NCBI GenBank assembly: GCA_009760855.2
Contig: WPIO01000070.1
Location: 1,336,001 to 1,400,000, forward strand
Reading direction: 5' to 3'
DNA length: 64,000 bases
Source of the DNA: Cristatella mucedo
Lineage: Eukaryota; Bryozoa; Phylactolaemata; Cristatellidae
Below are positions 45,405-56,246 of this stretch, piece by piece; position 1 is the first letter of the stretch, and each line of letters starts with the position of its first letter. The position numbers and the translations under genes are program-made. Under the pieces are notes generated by a model. That model did not search any database. It had not been told where the DNA came from and saw only the letters and a program-made list of their open reading frames with translations.

Positions 45405-46215
45405 GCACAATATCTAGGTGTTATGCTTCAAAGTGACCTTTCGTCAGACGACCACATCAGCTCCACAATCAAGTCTGCCTACTTTCAGCTACATAAAATT
45501 CGGGCTTGTTTAGACAGGGATATTTAGACTGGTCCATGCATTTGTTTGTGACATCCGGTCTTGACTTCTGTAACTCACTGCTTGCTGGTCTACCGGCCTG
45601 TGCAATCAGGCGCCTATAGCTGGTACAAAACTCTGCAGCTAGGCTTGTCTGTCGTGAGCATCACAGTTGCCACATCAACCACTTAGGTTTTGTCGCTCAC
45701 TTTTAGGTCCCTTTATTCTTTGGCTCCAGCCTATCTCTCAGATCTACTCCATCTCTCAGATCTACTCCCCCACTAGGCCAAGCATCGTACCACCCGCTTT
45801 TCGGAATCCAACAGTTTACCAATACCTCCAATCTTTACAAACCTCAAATCCTTTGGAGACCGTGCATTTATTTCGTATGCTCCTAAAGCCTGAAACTCCC
45901 CCCCCCCGACTTGCGTCAGAACATCCCCTGACTTGATCACATTTAAAAACCTATTTAGGACAGTAGTTGGTGGGCCACTGTGATTCGTCCTTCATGTGCT
46001 TATGCGTGCCGACACTGTGCATGCTGCCACTAACCACACTTGCCTGCTGACCCTGTGCATGTCACCTCTAACCGTGTTATTCATGTTGTTTATCAAGCAT
46101 GATATTACTCACCATTCAATCTCGTTTCCCTTTGCAGCACAATGTAAAGCGCATAGAAATAGATTGAGTTCTCTGAGGGCGCTTTATCAAGTGTATTATT
46201 ATTATTATTATTACA
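45405..46215 (+). mobile_element. F1 LINE 3' part, decayed
   Basis: YLGVMLQSDLSSDDHISSTI-like start, LDFCNSLLAGLPACAIRR, a deletion removing LHWLPVKQ, then LTFRSLYSLAPAYLSDLL with a local duplication of ATCTCTCAGATCTACTC, KAWNS remnant, full 3' UTR, hairpin and (ATT)n. Confidence 0.88.
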
Positions 46216-46920
46216 ATGCAAGCCTGAGTGCATGCTTCACCGATGGTTCGCAGAGGGGGGAGGTGAGTGGCATTGCAATGGCTAAGGATGGCAGTAGGCA
46301 TCGTCATATGTAACGCAGACGACAGCCAAAGTTGCAGTGGTTTTTAGTCTTGCCATAGTTGCATGGTCAGAGCCAATGGCACCGGTGATCAATGCTGTGG
46401 TAGAGGTTAATGATAGTAATAATAATACCTTTGCAGAGTACCCCAGGAAAACTCGTGTACACATGATTTGTGCCGGGCTGCACCAAACAACTGTCTGAAA
46501 GCAGTCTGTAGGGCTTTACTGTTCTTCCAGTGCAAACTCCACAGGCAATATGGTAGAGGACCAAACGACCTCTTCTCTCAGCCTGCCACCTTTGTACCGA
46601 CCCTTATGAGGTGTGTCGTTCAGCTTACTTTGTCAGCCTTCCTGCGACTTGTTGCCTCTGGCAAAGTCAAGGTCTGGCCCCCTCTTCTTTGGCTTAACCC
46701 TGCCCAAGCCTATGATTCCCTCCCTCCAAGTGGTCGCAGGAGGCCGCGATTTCTGTGAAGGCTAGCTAGGCTCAAGAGACCTTAATTTGGATACTGGCTA
46801 ACTAGAAGGCAAAGCAGCCGATATTTGTCAATGCATCTGCCAGGCCGGTTGAGTTTTTTATATAGCTTGGTTGACCTGCATTCTTCTTTAGCTGCTGATG
46901 CTGATGGTAGACAGAGATGG
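46216..46920. other. Mostly unannotated; weak LINE remnants
   Basis: A decayed reverse tail at about 46410-46460 (AATAATAATACCTTTGCAGA). Otherwise no supported feature. Confidence 0.35.
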
Positions 46921-46949
46921 GGTGTGTGTGTGTGTGTGCGTGCGTGCGC

Positions 46950-46987
<38 letters not shown>
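46921..46987. repeat. (GT)n microsatellite
   Basis: GT repeats with a GCGT block in the middle. Confidence 0.94.
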
Positions 46988-46989
<2 letters not shown>

Positions 46990-47149
46990 CTAAAACCCTG
47001 CTGGGTACCTGTCTGGAAGTGATGCATCAAAGGTGTACTACCGCCCCCTTTAGTACCCACCCCAGGCGTCCAGCTGTGGTGGCCATCTATGAAAGACCTA
47101 ATCTGGCTTTCCATTCGGCTTCCCACCAGTACCACCGCCTGCTCTTCTG

Positions 47150-47475
47150 ACTCGAGTCATTTAGCTGTGCCCCTCAAACCAGCCTCACATCCTTTTGAGA
47201 CTTGCACCTACAGTTCTCAGGCTCCCGAGAACCTTCGATTGACGTCATGGCATCCCCAGATTGTCGATATGTAAAAGTAAGCTACAAATGCACCCGTTTT
47301 TTGCAGATTTGCTCTGTTGGTGAACATTGTCATTCGTGTGCTCATGCATTCTGAAATGGTGCAATGACAAGCTATCGCTAACCAATAGACGAGTTTTCTC
47401 TCCTGCGTGTGTCAAGTGCCTAGAAAGAGGTAATGTTCTCTTATGGTGCCACGCAAGTATTTGTTAATATTATTA
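47150..47475 (+). mobile_element. F1b-like LINE 3' end, decayed
   Basis: CCTCACATCCTTTTGAGACT...CAGGCTCCCGAGAACC parallels the F1 LKSFGDRAFS...APKAWNS block; the hairpin GTGCCTAGAAAGAGGTAATG, TTCTCTTATGGTGCC and ATT-rich end follow. Confidence 0.65.
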
Positions 47476-49061
47476 GTATTACCATGCTTCCACGGAGAGG
47501 CCGCCATGCCTAGGAAGGAATCGCTAGACGGTTTATCGTGTAACGGTCAGCTGCTTTCTCCCAAGTGCCTGCCGTAGTTTTTATGGGTGGGGCTAAAAAA
47601 GCAGGTGCTATGGTGATCCCCTTTGATGTACAGGCTTAGCTTCGATTTCCAGAGGGTGTAATCATTTTTTATATGGTAATTTATGTGAGGTTATTCTTTT
47701 GAGACAGGTCTACAAAGGCCTGCTTAAGATCTTCATGCTGCAGCTAGAAATTTCTGCTTATGCAGGAATGAAAACCCCTAACTTCCAGGTAGTGCTATTG
47801 TACACTGCCTTTGTACATAGCTTTGGGCTGGTTCTCGAATTGGGGGGGGGGAGAGGATCAGCAGTTTTATTTTCAATGGGGCTATGTTTGCCTGCTGAGC
47901 GGTAAGCGATTTCTGGTAGTTTCTCGAGTCAGTCCTGCTATTTGCCACCGTTTTAGAACCACCGTTTTAGAGGGGGTAAAATGGCGTCATTCTGTCAAGA
48001 CGGGTCTCAAGAGGCTCTGAGGCGGGGAGTGGCCCAAGGCCCTGGATGCTTCCGGAACTTTGCTGAGCTTTCCGAAAAAGGAATTTTTGGCCTCAGGAGC
48101 CCTTGCGGTAGGCAGTAGACCCTGGCTCTATCGGATATTAGCAGTTTGATTTGGGGGGCTAGGAGGGGGCCTGCTGGGCCGTGCAGTTTCTATCTGGTCC
48201 GTGTTCAGAGGGGGGGCAGCTAGGCCGGAGCTAATGAGGCATTCTGGGAGGAACCTCTGGGAACGCTGCACGGCAGGGCAGGGCACGGTAGCAGAGCCAG
48301 AGCCTTTCCAGATTCCATCGGCTGTGGAATAAATGGCCAGAGTATTTACCGTTGACAACCGATTGTGTGTGACCGGCTGAACACTACGGTGACCTACAGT
48401 GGGTACTACTGGCTGTAGCGAGGTGCCTGCAGATCTTAGCTTTCAGCCTTCAGGCTTAGCTCCTCCTGCTTGCTTGCCCCCTCCCCAGCCAGATGCCACG
48501 GTGTAGCCGCATTGTTGTAATAAAGCCGTTCGTTAAGCGCTCATCTCCAAGGCTTGCAATTGATGACTGGTTTCTTTTGTAAATATTTATTGAGACTACT
48601 GTGAGACTGCCTTTCAAAAATAAATATTATTTCTTTATCCGTCTTAGCATATAACTAAAATTAGGAAACTTCGCCAGGCAGACCTCTGGCACATGAACGT
48701 GCAGTTCAAAATGTAAATGAGGTTTAGTTGGAAGGCATCGTGGTTGCTTTCAGTTTGTTAAACCGAATGAGATGTCACCGAATGCAGTGACGCCCATTCC
48801 AGGTCGAAGTTAAAAACGCCCTCCCCCTAAAATTCTTGGCTGCTGGCATGCTGACCAACTAGTGCATCGACTGTTTAATGTATTTCCGGAAACATGGCTC
48901 TTGCCAGGGCCACCATGCCCGTACAAAGAAAGTGGCAGCAGGATTTTGTCGTTACACATGCATCGCAAAACATGTTTGTGTGTTGTACAAATAGGCTTTG
49001 AGTTAGTTTTTAGGTTTAGGATTTAGGGCCGAGGTCAGCATGTTTAAAAACTTGCAGGTAT
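47476..49061. other. No gene recognised
   Basis: Non-repetitive 1.6 kb. A 45-codon ATG frame at 47981-48118 (MASFCQDGSQEALRRG...) and a proline-rich minus frame at 48128-48358 are the only notable ORFs; neither has known homology. A short TTTAGGATTTAGGG stretch at about 49013. Confidence 0.35.
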
Positions 49062-49170
49062 AAGGCTAGCTCGTTCAGCAGCCTCGTTTATATAGTGGCA
49101 GAAGGGCTATCGCTGTGGGCAGCTCGAAGTGGGCAATAGAGGATAGCCTGCTGCTGCAGGACTCGAGGAA
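49062..49170 (-). mobile_element. SINE family A, decayed
   Basis: AGCTCGTTCAGCAGCCTCGT, TATAGTGGCAGAAGGGCTAT and a B-box remnant in reverse (AGGACTCGAG). Confidence 0.6.
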
Positions 49171-50135
49171 CCTGCGCAACCTGCATCGGAGGGAGTGGGC
49201 TGCGCAAAGACCCAGCCCACAGGATGTGCACTGGTGGCAATGGAGCAGTCGAGTTCTGGCCCATCGGCACCACCGTGCATGCTTCGACTAGCATGACGAC
49301 AGGTGCCAGGCAGCTAGCTGTATGGGAGGGGGGACCTGGCAGCGATGGCCGAGCTGGCTTCCGGCGGCACGCGGTCATCATCGTCGTGAGGCTAAAGCCC
49401 ATCGTAGCTCATAGCCCATCGCGTCCCATCATCTCCTAGCCGGTCATCTCCTGCTGCTCATTTGCAGCCTCTCCGTCCATCTCTGCTGCCCTCTCCCATC
49501 CACCCCTCCCTTCCATAGGTAGTTGCAGCAGAATTGGGGGAGGGAGGGGGTGGATGGGTGGGTGGTCCGTCCAGCCCAGAAACGTCCTAACTATCCCTTG
49601 AGAATAGCTGTCGCTTAAAAAAAAAACTAGCAAGTTGGAGGTCGGCTGTTTTTACTGTGGTTCGAAAAGGGGGTTGGGTGAGCCAATGGCTGCCAGTGGG
49701 CAGGGCAGCCAGCCTCCTTGTTTGGGATGGTGGGAGTGGCCCAGTCAGCCTGGCCTGACTGTGGCCTCAACCATGATAACTCTCAGAAAGGTGCAGGCTG
49801 TTAGGTAGACAAAGCCCCTCAGGCCTAGGGGAGCATAGCTAGGTTGTCTCCCTTTGCCTAGTCCCTTAAGGTAGTGAGCCAGCCAGCCACCCTGGTCAGC
49901 TATTGTGCCACTGCTGCTGCTGCTGCTGCTGCTGGCCGGCCAATGCTGGGTGGGTGGGGGGAGGGAGGGGAGGATGGGCTGTGATGCAAAGGCAGAGGAA
50001 GGAGAAAAATGGTGGAGGCAGCCCTGTGTGCTGGGCTGCTGCTTGCAGCCTTGCAAATTGCTGCAGTTAAATGAGCTGCAGGTCGGTTGCCCATTGGTCT
50101 GCCGTATCGAGATAATAGTTATGTTTACTTAAGCG
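49171..50135. other. No gene seen; (CTG)n at 49911-49932
   Basis: GC-rich with several G/C runs. No supported exon. Confidence 0.4.
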
Positions 50136-50264
50136 TTACATGCAGGGTCCTTGAGCCCAGGTGACAGTTGCAGGCCAGCCATGCAGACCAGCCATGCACT
50201 GCCTGTGCTGTCCCCAAGCCAGCACCAGCAAGCAGCAGATAGCAACAAGCAGCAGCCATTTCAT
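50136..50264 (-). CDS. Small ORF with signal-peptide-like N-terminus
   Basis: 42 codons: MKWLLLVAICCLLVLAWG, a textbook signal-peptide core, then a short tail with two Cys (QHRQCMAGLHGW...GPCM) and a stop. The Leu run comes from CTG-rich DNA common in this area, so it may be chance. No known peptide family. Confidence 0.2.
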   Translation of the reverse strand: MKWLLLVAICCLLVLAWGQHRQCMAGLHGWPATVTWAQGPCM

Positions 50265-53200
50265 ATCTAAAGTCGCCAGAACTTGATTTTGGCCTGAATT
50301 CAAGTTCTGATGACTAGCGATGATATGAAGTGAAGACAATGGACCGAACGGCTTTTGAACCTGCGAGTAAAGGAGATTAAAGAAACAAATCTCACCAAAA
50401 GCAGTTATTCGTAAGCAGGTTATTGCATAATAAACACACTTAAAATATTAACCGGGTTTTGCTTGTTTGCTCTGGAAGGAGATTAACTTGAATTGACCCG
50501 AGGTGGTTGGATAAACCAGAAGGTTGATCAACCGGAAGTCAGATCAACTTGTCCCTATGGCTTCTTTTTTAATGCAAGCCAGGACGTGACTATGTGTTTA
50601 GTTTGTAATAGCATGCTCTGAAAACACTGTTACAATACCACTGCTGCTCGAACAACGAAGGTGATTTGTGCTGGGGCTATTTCTTCTTACAGCAGCAGCG
50701 GCTGTTGCTGCTGCTGCTTCAGCAGCAGGCCTTGTCCGGAGAGTTTAGATAAGAAGAACCAGATGGCTTCTGGGGGGAGGGGGAGGTGGACAGGAAGAAT
50801 AGGAGCAGCACGCAGCAGCACGCAGCAGCTGCTGCTGCTGCACGGGCGCTTGAGCCGGCAGAGCACGCATGCATAACAGCGAGTGCATGACCTGTGTAGA
50901 CACCGTCGTCCCCCAGCATAGAAGCAGCAGCAGCAGCAGCAGAGTAGCGTAGCCTCTGGGCTGATGCTGCTGCTGTTTTTACGCCGGGGAGGGGCTGCAC
51001 GCTTGGCTAACTGCTAAGGAAGGCTTCTCTGTGCACCGCGCAGCTTTGCTGGCAGCACCTTATTGGTGTCCACACAGTGTGAACCGAAAAAATTGCCTCA
51101 GCTATCGATTTTACTTGGTCTGACCAACGACGTATGAGTAAGGCTGCCTGCCGGTCGGTCGGTTGCAAAAGCCGCCGGCAGCGGCTGCTGCCACCCGTCG
51201 TGCTGTAGCCGCAGCGGCAGAGGCAACGGCGTGGCAGCTGCTGCATTGCCGAAGCCCGAATGCTTCGTCCACGGCTGTGTGGCGGCGGCGGCCGCCCGGC
51301 TGCTGCTCATGCTTCATGCTGCTGACGCTGCTGAGGGTGTGCCCGGGTGTGTGAGTGTGGCTTCACTGTTTGTCTAGCTGGAATGAGGTCGAGCTCCCCA
51401 GTGACAGTGCTGCTGCAGGGCAGCTGAGCTGCTATCCTTCGAAAGCTGCTCAGCCAAACCGGGTGGTGGATGGGTGTATGGGGGGGGGCTGGAGGAGGGG
51501 GGGGGGGGGGTGACTGTGCAGGTGCCAGGCGGTTCCTTTGTTCGTTCTGCTCCTACAGTGGCTCGTGACAGATGGTTTTGGCATTTTCCATGCCTGCGAA
51601 ACCCAGCTCTGCAGCTCTTGTGAAGCGATTCGAAGCACTGCTTGCTGCTGCCGCACCGGTTCTGGTGCTGCTCCACCGGTTGCTCACAGCTGGCTGCCTG
51701 CCCGTATGGCTGGCTCCCAGTACTGGCTGCTGTGGCTTGAAGGCTGGCAGCCTCCCTCAAGCCGCAATTCTCCCTCCTCCCCCCCACCTCCCCACCGCTG
51801 TTTCCTGCGGTGATCGTTTGCTGGTGCTTGAGCAGTTGCAACTTGCTGCTCGTACGCAGCAAACTGCAGCTTGGAGTAAGTGCTGCTGCAAGTAAGTAGG
51901 CGAGTAAGCTCAGCAGCAGCAGCAGCAGCCGATCCGTCGTGGATCAGTGGAGCTGGGAACAACCGTAAGTGAGCAACCGTCTCGTGTCCGGAGGCAAGGG
52001 GAGAGGCGCTAGTGGCCTGGACATGAAGCCCCGATGTGGATGCCCGCACGTGGTCTCGCACGAACACATTCGTCTAGTCTTGGGCTCATTTCAGAGGAGG
52101 TTTCCTTCACTTCCTTTTTCTGTTTCCTTTTCTTCACTTTCGTTTTCACTTTTCTTTATTTTCTATCCCACAGAGCTGAGGTAACGTTTTGAGAAGTAGA
52201 ACTGTTGGTTTGTACACAGTTGCATTTTCTTTTTAAATCTTATGCAGAAGGGCTTAAACTTTAGGCGGACGGAGTGGTTCTTCAATTTTACCTGGCTGCC
52301 GCTGGCCGTGCATCGCTGCAGCTATGAGCCTGTCGCTAGCGTCAAGCTGTGCGCATAGCAAATCTCTTCAGAAGCTGTCAACTCGTCCTAATGGCATACG
52401 GCAATGTAGCCATCGCTTGACCGTGCCTCGGCCACACCTTTGCTAGGTTCAGTAGTAATAATCTAATGAGAATAATAAATTTTGTGTAGCGCCCAGAGAG
52501 AAGTAAATATAATTCTGGGCACATTGCATATGCTGAAAAGAGAGCGTGCCAATTGATTAGAATCCCGTACCTCCTGAAAACGAGAGCCGAGCTCGGTGAA
52601 CCGGATGAATGTACGCATGTGGTTTAAAGCACCTACTGCTAAATAAACGACTCTGCTGAATCAGCCGATCCTTAATTTACCGTACCTTCACTCGATGCTT
52701 GTAAATAGTGGCTTCTAGTTTTGAATCGGCCGAACCAGCTTGGGGTATAGTGAGTGCCGTGGCCATTTAACGAATTGAGCCTTCTATCAAAGCGGTTACC
52801 GATAGGGAAGCGGTTTTTTGCTCGGACTCGTGTGACCTCTCCTAAATACCGCGAATACAAGGCTACCTCCGGCTTGCACACTCGCAGGGATGTTGTTCTA
52901 TTGTACTGGCAATGTAGTGGTAGCATGCAGCACGAGCTTCCGGTTGCCAGGTCAAGGAGGAGTGGTCTGAGGTTGATTAGCCTTCTTGTTTGGCTGAGCC
53001 CTTGAGCCACTGTCGACTGGAGTTGAGCAGCAGCAGCAGTACTGCTTGCTATTCGGCCTGTGTGAGACAGCCTGTCTACACCGTGACCATGGCTGAGCCT
53101 GCCAGGTGTCCAGATATTTATAGGCTCTGCTCCAGGCTCTGCTCTGCATGCCCCTGGCTCAACAGATGCCTCCTCCTCCTCCTCCTCCTCGAAGCCTCCC

Positions 53201-53478
53201 TCCCTCTGTGGTGGGAGGTCACCGCAAGCCAAGCATAGCTCCTCTGCCCGGTCTGTGGTGCTCCTCTTCTTACCGGGTAGGGGGGGAGAGGGGCCTGTCG
53301 CTCGGCAGCTACCTGGGGTGGGTTGGGGTGGGGGGGGGGTTAGTGAGAGAGACCTCTTCAGCACTACCTTTGTTTGTGTGCTTACGTGCTCGTGTACGAG
53401 TGCGCACATGTATGTCTTGCGCGTGCTACACGAATGTGCTCGCTCTTGTGCCTCCACGTGTATGTGCCGCTTGTTTGC

Positions 53479-53480
<2 letters not shown>
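50265..53480. other. GC- and CTG/CAG-rich region without a supported gene
   Basis: Contains many CTG/CAG clusters (50690-50720, 50813-50842, 50921-50942, 51913-51929), a CpG-rich part at 51150-51310, and a long interrupted G run at 51480-51511 (G-quadruplex-prone). A polypyrimidine tract ending CTATCCCACAG at 52174 is a strong splice-acceptor look-alike. A degenerate reverse LINE/SINE tail lies at 52470-52545. Large frames such as 52672-53457 show no domain. Confidence 0.4.

Positions 53481-53481
<1 letters not shown>

Positions 53482-53534
<53 letters not shown>
53482..53534. repeat. (GT)n microsatellite
   Basis: About 22 GT units ending in GCGCGCGTGT. Confidence 0.95.
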
Positions 53535-53539
<5 letters not shown>

Positions 53540-53559
53540 CATTAGTAAATAATTAAATA

Positions 53560-53702
53560 AGTATAATTCATTTGTATAGCAGCCTAAGAGAACTTAATCT
53601 CTATTCAGGCACTTGAAATATGCCACGGGGCTCGAGCCCACGATCTTGGCCAGACCTTGATCGGTGCGAGCATCTTTACCGCTGGGCCAAACCAGCTCGT
53701 AC
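53560..53702 (-). mobile_element. SINE family B, full length
   Basis: Reverse 3' end ATAATTCATTTGTATAGCAG, hairpin AGAGAACTTAATCTCTATTC, GGGGCTCGAGCCC B box, CAGACCTTGATCGG and GCTGGGCCAAACCAGCTCG A-box head. Confidence 0.9.
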
Positions 53703-53899
53703 GTGAGTGTGCACAAGCGTGTTTGTCTGAGAGACAGCAGACAGATTGCGTTCACCCGGTTTATTTACTCATATCGAGCTGGCAGTGTGTGCATTCTAGC
53801 TGGCATGCACTTTGGCCATGATGTTGTTGTAGTTGTTCTTTTTCCATGGGATGACAGTGTCAACTGTTGCCGAAGCTGATGATCTGTGTTGCCCTCTCA

Positions 53900-53943
53900 T
53901 CGGGAACTGGCTCAAGAAGAATCGGGAACTGGCTCAAGAAGAA
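53900..53943. repeat. 22-bp tandem duplication
   Basis: TCGGGAACTGGCTCAAGAAG+AA occurs twice head to tail. Confidence 0.9.
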
Positions 53944-54009
53944 CATGTTAATCGTCTGAGGGGGCCACGCGAGGGTGCGCGGCACAAGCCGTTCGTTCAT
54001 GACGTGGAG

Positions 54010-54285
54010 GTGCAGCCTCACCAAAAGTGCAGCCTTTCCGAAAGTGCAGCCTTTCCGAAAGTGCAGCCTTTCCGAAAGTGCAGCCTTTCCGGAAGTGCAA
54101 CATTTCCAGAAGAGCAAATGTAAAGCGCCTAGAAAGAGATTAAGTTCTCTGAGGGCGCTTTATCAAGTGCAATATTATTATTATTATTATTAAGTGCAAC
54201 ATTTCCGGAAGTGCAACATTTCCGGAAGTGCAACAATTCCGGAAGTGCAGTCTCGCCAGAAGTGGAGCCTTCTCATAAGTGCAGT
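54010..54285. repeat. 17-bp minisatellite with ETS-like motifs, split by a LINE tail
   Basis: Units GTGCAGCCTTTCCGAAA (left block) grade into GTGCAACATTTCCGGAA (both sides). The right block (54191-54285) repeats TTTCCGGAAGTGCAAC, containing CCGGAAGTG, the core ETS-factor site. The array is interrupted at 54114-54190 by an F1 tail. Confidence 0.9.
54114..54190 (+). mobile_element. F1 LINE 3' tail inserted in a minisatellite
   Basis: AGCAAATGTAAAGCGCCTAG, hairpin, TTTATCAAGTGCAAT and (ATT)n, only about 77 bp. The same minisatellite sequence flanks both sides, consistent with insertion and target duplication. Confidence 0.88.
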
Positions 54286-54892
54286 TTTTAGGATATCATA
54301 AAATAAGATCTTATGGCGCAGTTATGTGATTTGGGGGAATTTGTGACTTCAGTTGACAAGTGTGAGGTTAGTTTTGGTATTGGAGATCGGAATCGGTGGC
54401 TCATCGGAGCCGCTGAAGATTGGAAGCTTGGAATTAAAGGATGTGGAACCTCTGCAATAAGTGTATAAGTTTTCTAGACAGCAAAGGCTGACAGGGCACG
54501 GTAAGGGATGTACTAATCCATTCTTGGGATCTTTCTTTTCTAGCCCCCTCTTTCCACCACCTCCCCCCCCAGAGCTGCTGCCTTGCCCTCTTCTCCATGT
54601 ACTCCAAGCTGCCGAGCTTTGGGGGGGGTGGTGGATGTGGTCCAAGCACTCGGGTCTCCTATGCAGCGGTCTGCAATGTAGCCTGAGGCCAGCATGCCCA
54701 CGAATCCCTCGGCAAGGAGCGCTGCTGCTCGATATGTTGCGCCGCGTGCTCTTATCAGCCAGATTGTGGCAGCCCCTGGTGCTGAACGGGTTTGTGCTGC
54801 ACGCTCCGCCTTTCCTGAGAAGAGAGAGCTCTCCACACCGAGCAGCCGGTGTAGTCAGCCTCCCCCTCCCCTCCCCTCCTCTCCCCCCCCAG
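54286..54892. other. No supported gene
   Basis: Moderately GC-rich; long frames on both strands (minus 54349-55188) lack domains. It ends in a strong polypyrimidine tract (54861-54890) before the candidate exon. Confidence 0.4.
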
Positions 54893-54941
54893 CTCTGCGA
54901 GCGCCTCACCTCTGTAGAGCTTTGGGAGCTAGACTCTACCG
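54893..54941 (+). CDS. Candidate 49-nt internal exon
   Basis: A 30-nt polypyrimidine tract and AG precede CTCTGCGAGCGCCTCACC, and GTGAGT follows at 54942. Read in phase 0 it gives LCERLTSVELWELDST plus one base. Phase 0 fits the candidate first exon at 44528-44611. The pattern L-x-x-x-(I/L)-x-S-(L/V)-x-L-x-E-(L/I) is reminiscent of the N-terminal dimerisation helix of L7/L12-type ribosomal proteins, but it is too short to assign. Confidence 0.35.
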
Positions 54942-55194
54942 GTGAGTCGCTGCGGCTGCGAGGCGCACTCTTGTGTGCTTGTATGTGTGCACGCTTGTGA
55001 GCCCGTGAAAGTGCATTGTTTGCCTTGGCCTTCGTTAGTACGCTGACTAGCTTGCTGCTTCTCGTCCCCGTGCTTGCACCACACTGCGTCAGTGACCCTC
55101 GTGACGCGACCCTCTCCAGTGGCTCACCCACCAATCTCAGGTCCACACCTCGACGAATGTGCACGATTCCATAAGATATACCATCCATCCATCA

Positions 55195-55265
55195 TCACCT
55201 AGAGAGAGATTAAATTCTATGAGGGCGCTTTATCAAGTGAATTATTATTATTATCATTATTATCA
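55195..55265 (+). mobile_element. F1 LINE 3' tail, solitary
   Basis: ACCTAGAGAGAGATTAAATT, CTATGAGGGCGCTTTATCAA and (ATT)n; only the hairpin and tail. Confidence 0.83.
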
Positions 55266-55315
55266 TGTGTTGTGTGAAATGCTGCTGCAGCGGCAACAAG
55301 GGTTCCAAGTGTGAT

Positions 55316-55974
55316 AATAATAATAATAATAATACACTTGATAAAGCGCCCTCAGAGAACTCAATCTCTCTCTCTAGGCACTTTACATTTGCTGCAAAGG
55401 GAAATGCAATTGAATGGTAAGTAAAATCATGCTTGAAAAACAAACAAAATGAATAACATGGTTAGGGGTGACATGCACAGGGTCAGCATGCAAATGTGGT
55501 TAGTGGCAGCATGCTCAGTGTCAGCATGCATCAGCACATAAAGGACGAATCACAGGGACCCACCGAATGCTGTCATAAATAGATTTGTTTTCAGTTTCTT
55601 TTTAAATGTGGTCAAGTCAGGGGATGTTCTGACGAAAGTCGGTACGGATTTCCAGGCTTGAGGAGCATACAAACTAAATGCCCGGTCTCCAAAGGATTTG
55701 AGGTTTGTACGGGGTATTTGTAGACTGTTGGATTCCGAAAAGCGGGCGGTACGATGCTTGGCCTGATGGGGGAGTATATCCGAGAGATAGGCTGGAGCCA
55801 AAGAATGAAGTGACCTAAAAGTGAGTGACAAAACCTTGAAGTCGATTGTTGCCTGACTGGTAGTCAGTGCAGGTCGTCGAGAAGGGGAGTGATGTGGCCA
55901 CTGCGACGCTCACGACAGACAAGCCTAGCTGTGCAGAGTTTGGCACCAGCTGCAATCGCCTGATCGCACATGCG
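55316..55974 (-). mobile_element. F1 LINE 3' part
   Basis: Minus strand: CAIRRLQLVPNS... shifted frames, LTFRSLHSLAPAYLSDILPH, LKSFGDRAFSLYAPQAWKSV, ending TNLFMTAFGGSL-stop (55550-55831), then complete 3' UTR, hairpin with AGAGAGAGAGATTGAG (one extra GA pair) and (ATT)n. Confidence 0.9.
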
Positions 55975-56045
55975 CACATGATGCTTAGCAGCATTACTGC
56001 TTGGCCTGGAGAAGCTGGAGGCATCGATTTTGGCACCATCTTATT

Positions 56046-56246
56046 TTATCGCTTGTTTGCATTTCGTGTTCCTTGCTGCTCAACCTCAGACACAAACTTG
56101 TCTTCTATCTCGTTCGTCGTGTAATATGTAAGAGGTGTGCAGCTAGATCCAGGACTTTGCTGTCGCATCGATGGAAGAGAATTATCGCTGGAGGTGGTGG
56201 CGGTGGAATCGCTAGAATTTTGAAAGACGGCACTGTCTGCCGGCAT
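56046..56246 (-). CDS. Candidate exon or small ORF, Ser/Thr-rich
   Basis: 66 codons from ATG: MPADSAVFQNSSDSTATTSS, then SMRQQSPGSSCTPLTYYTT and EIEDKFVSEVEQQGTRNANK with a final R and stop. Repeat-free, with protein-like composition (polar, acidic C-terminal part); the open frame extends upstream of this Met. No family recognised. It could be the last exon of a minus-strand gene. Confidence 0.28.
   Translation of the reverse strand: MPADSAVFQNSSDSTATTSSDNSLPSMRQQSPGSSCTPLTYYTTNEIEDKFVSEVEQQGTRNANKR

Noticed and set aside
47981-48118. 45-codon ATG frame MASFCQDGSQEALRRG...
   Set aside because: Short, no homology, no splice or conservation evidence.
52672-53457. 261-codon minus-strand ORF
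   Set aside because: No domain, Glu/Pro low complexity from GAG/CCT runs, overlapping frames on the other strand; GC bias suffices to explain it.
54349-55188. 279-codon minus-strand ORF
   Set aside because: Composition is Ser/Arg/Gly low complexity; it crosses the candidate plus-strand exon, and no domain is visible.
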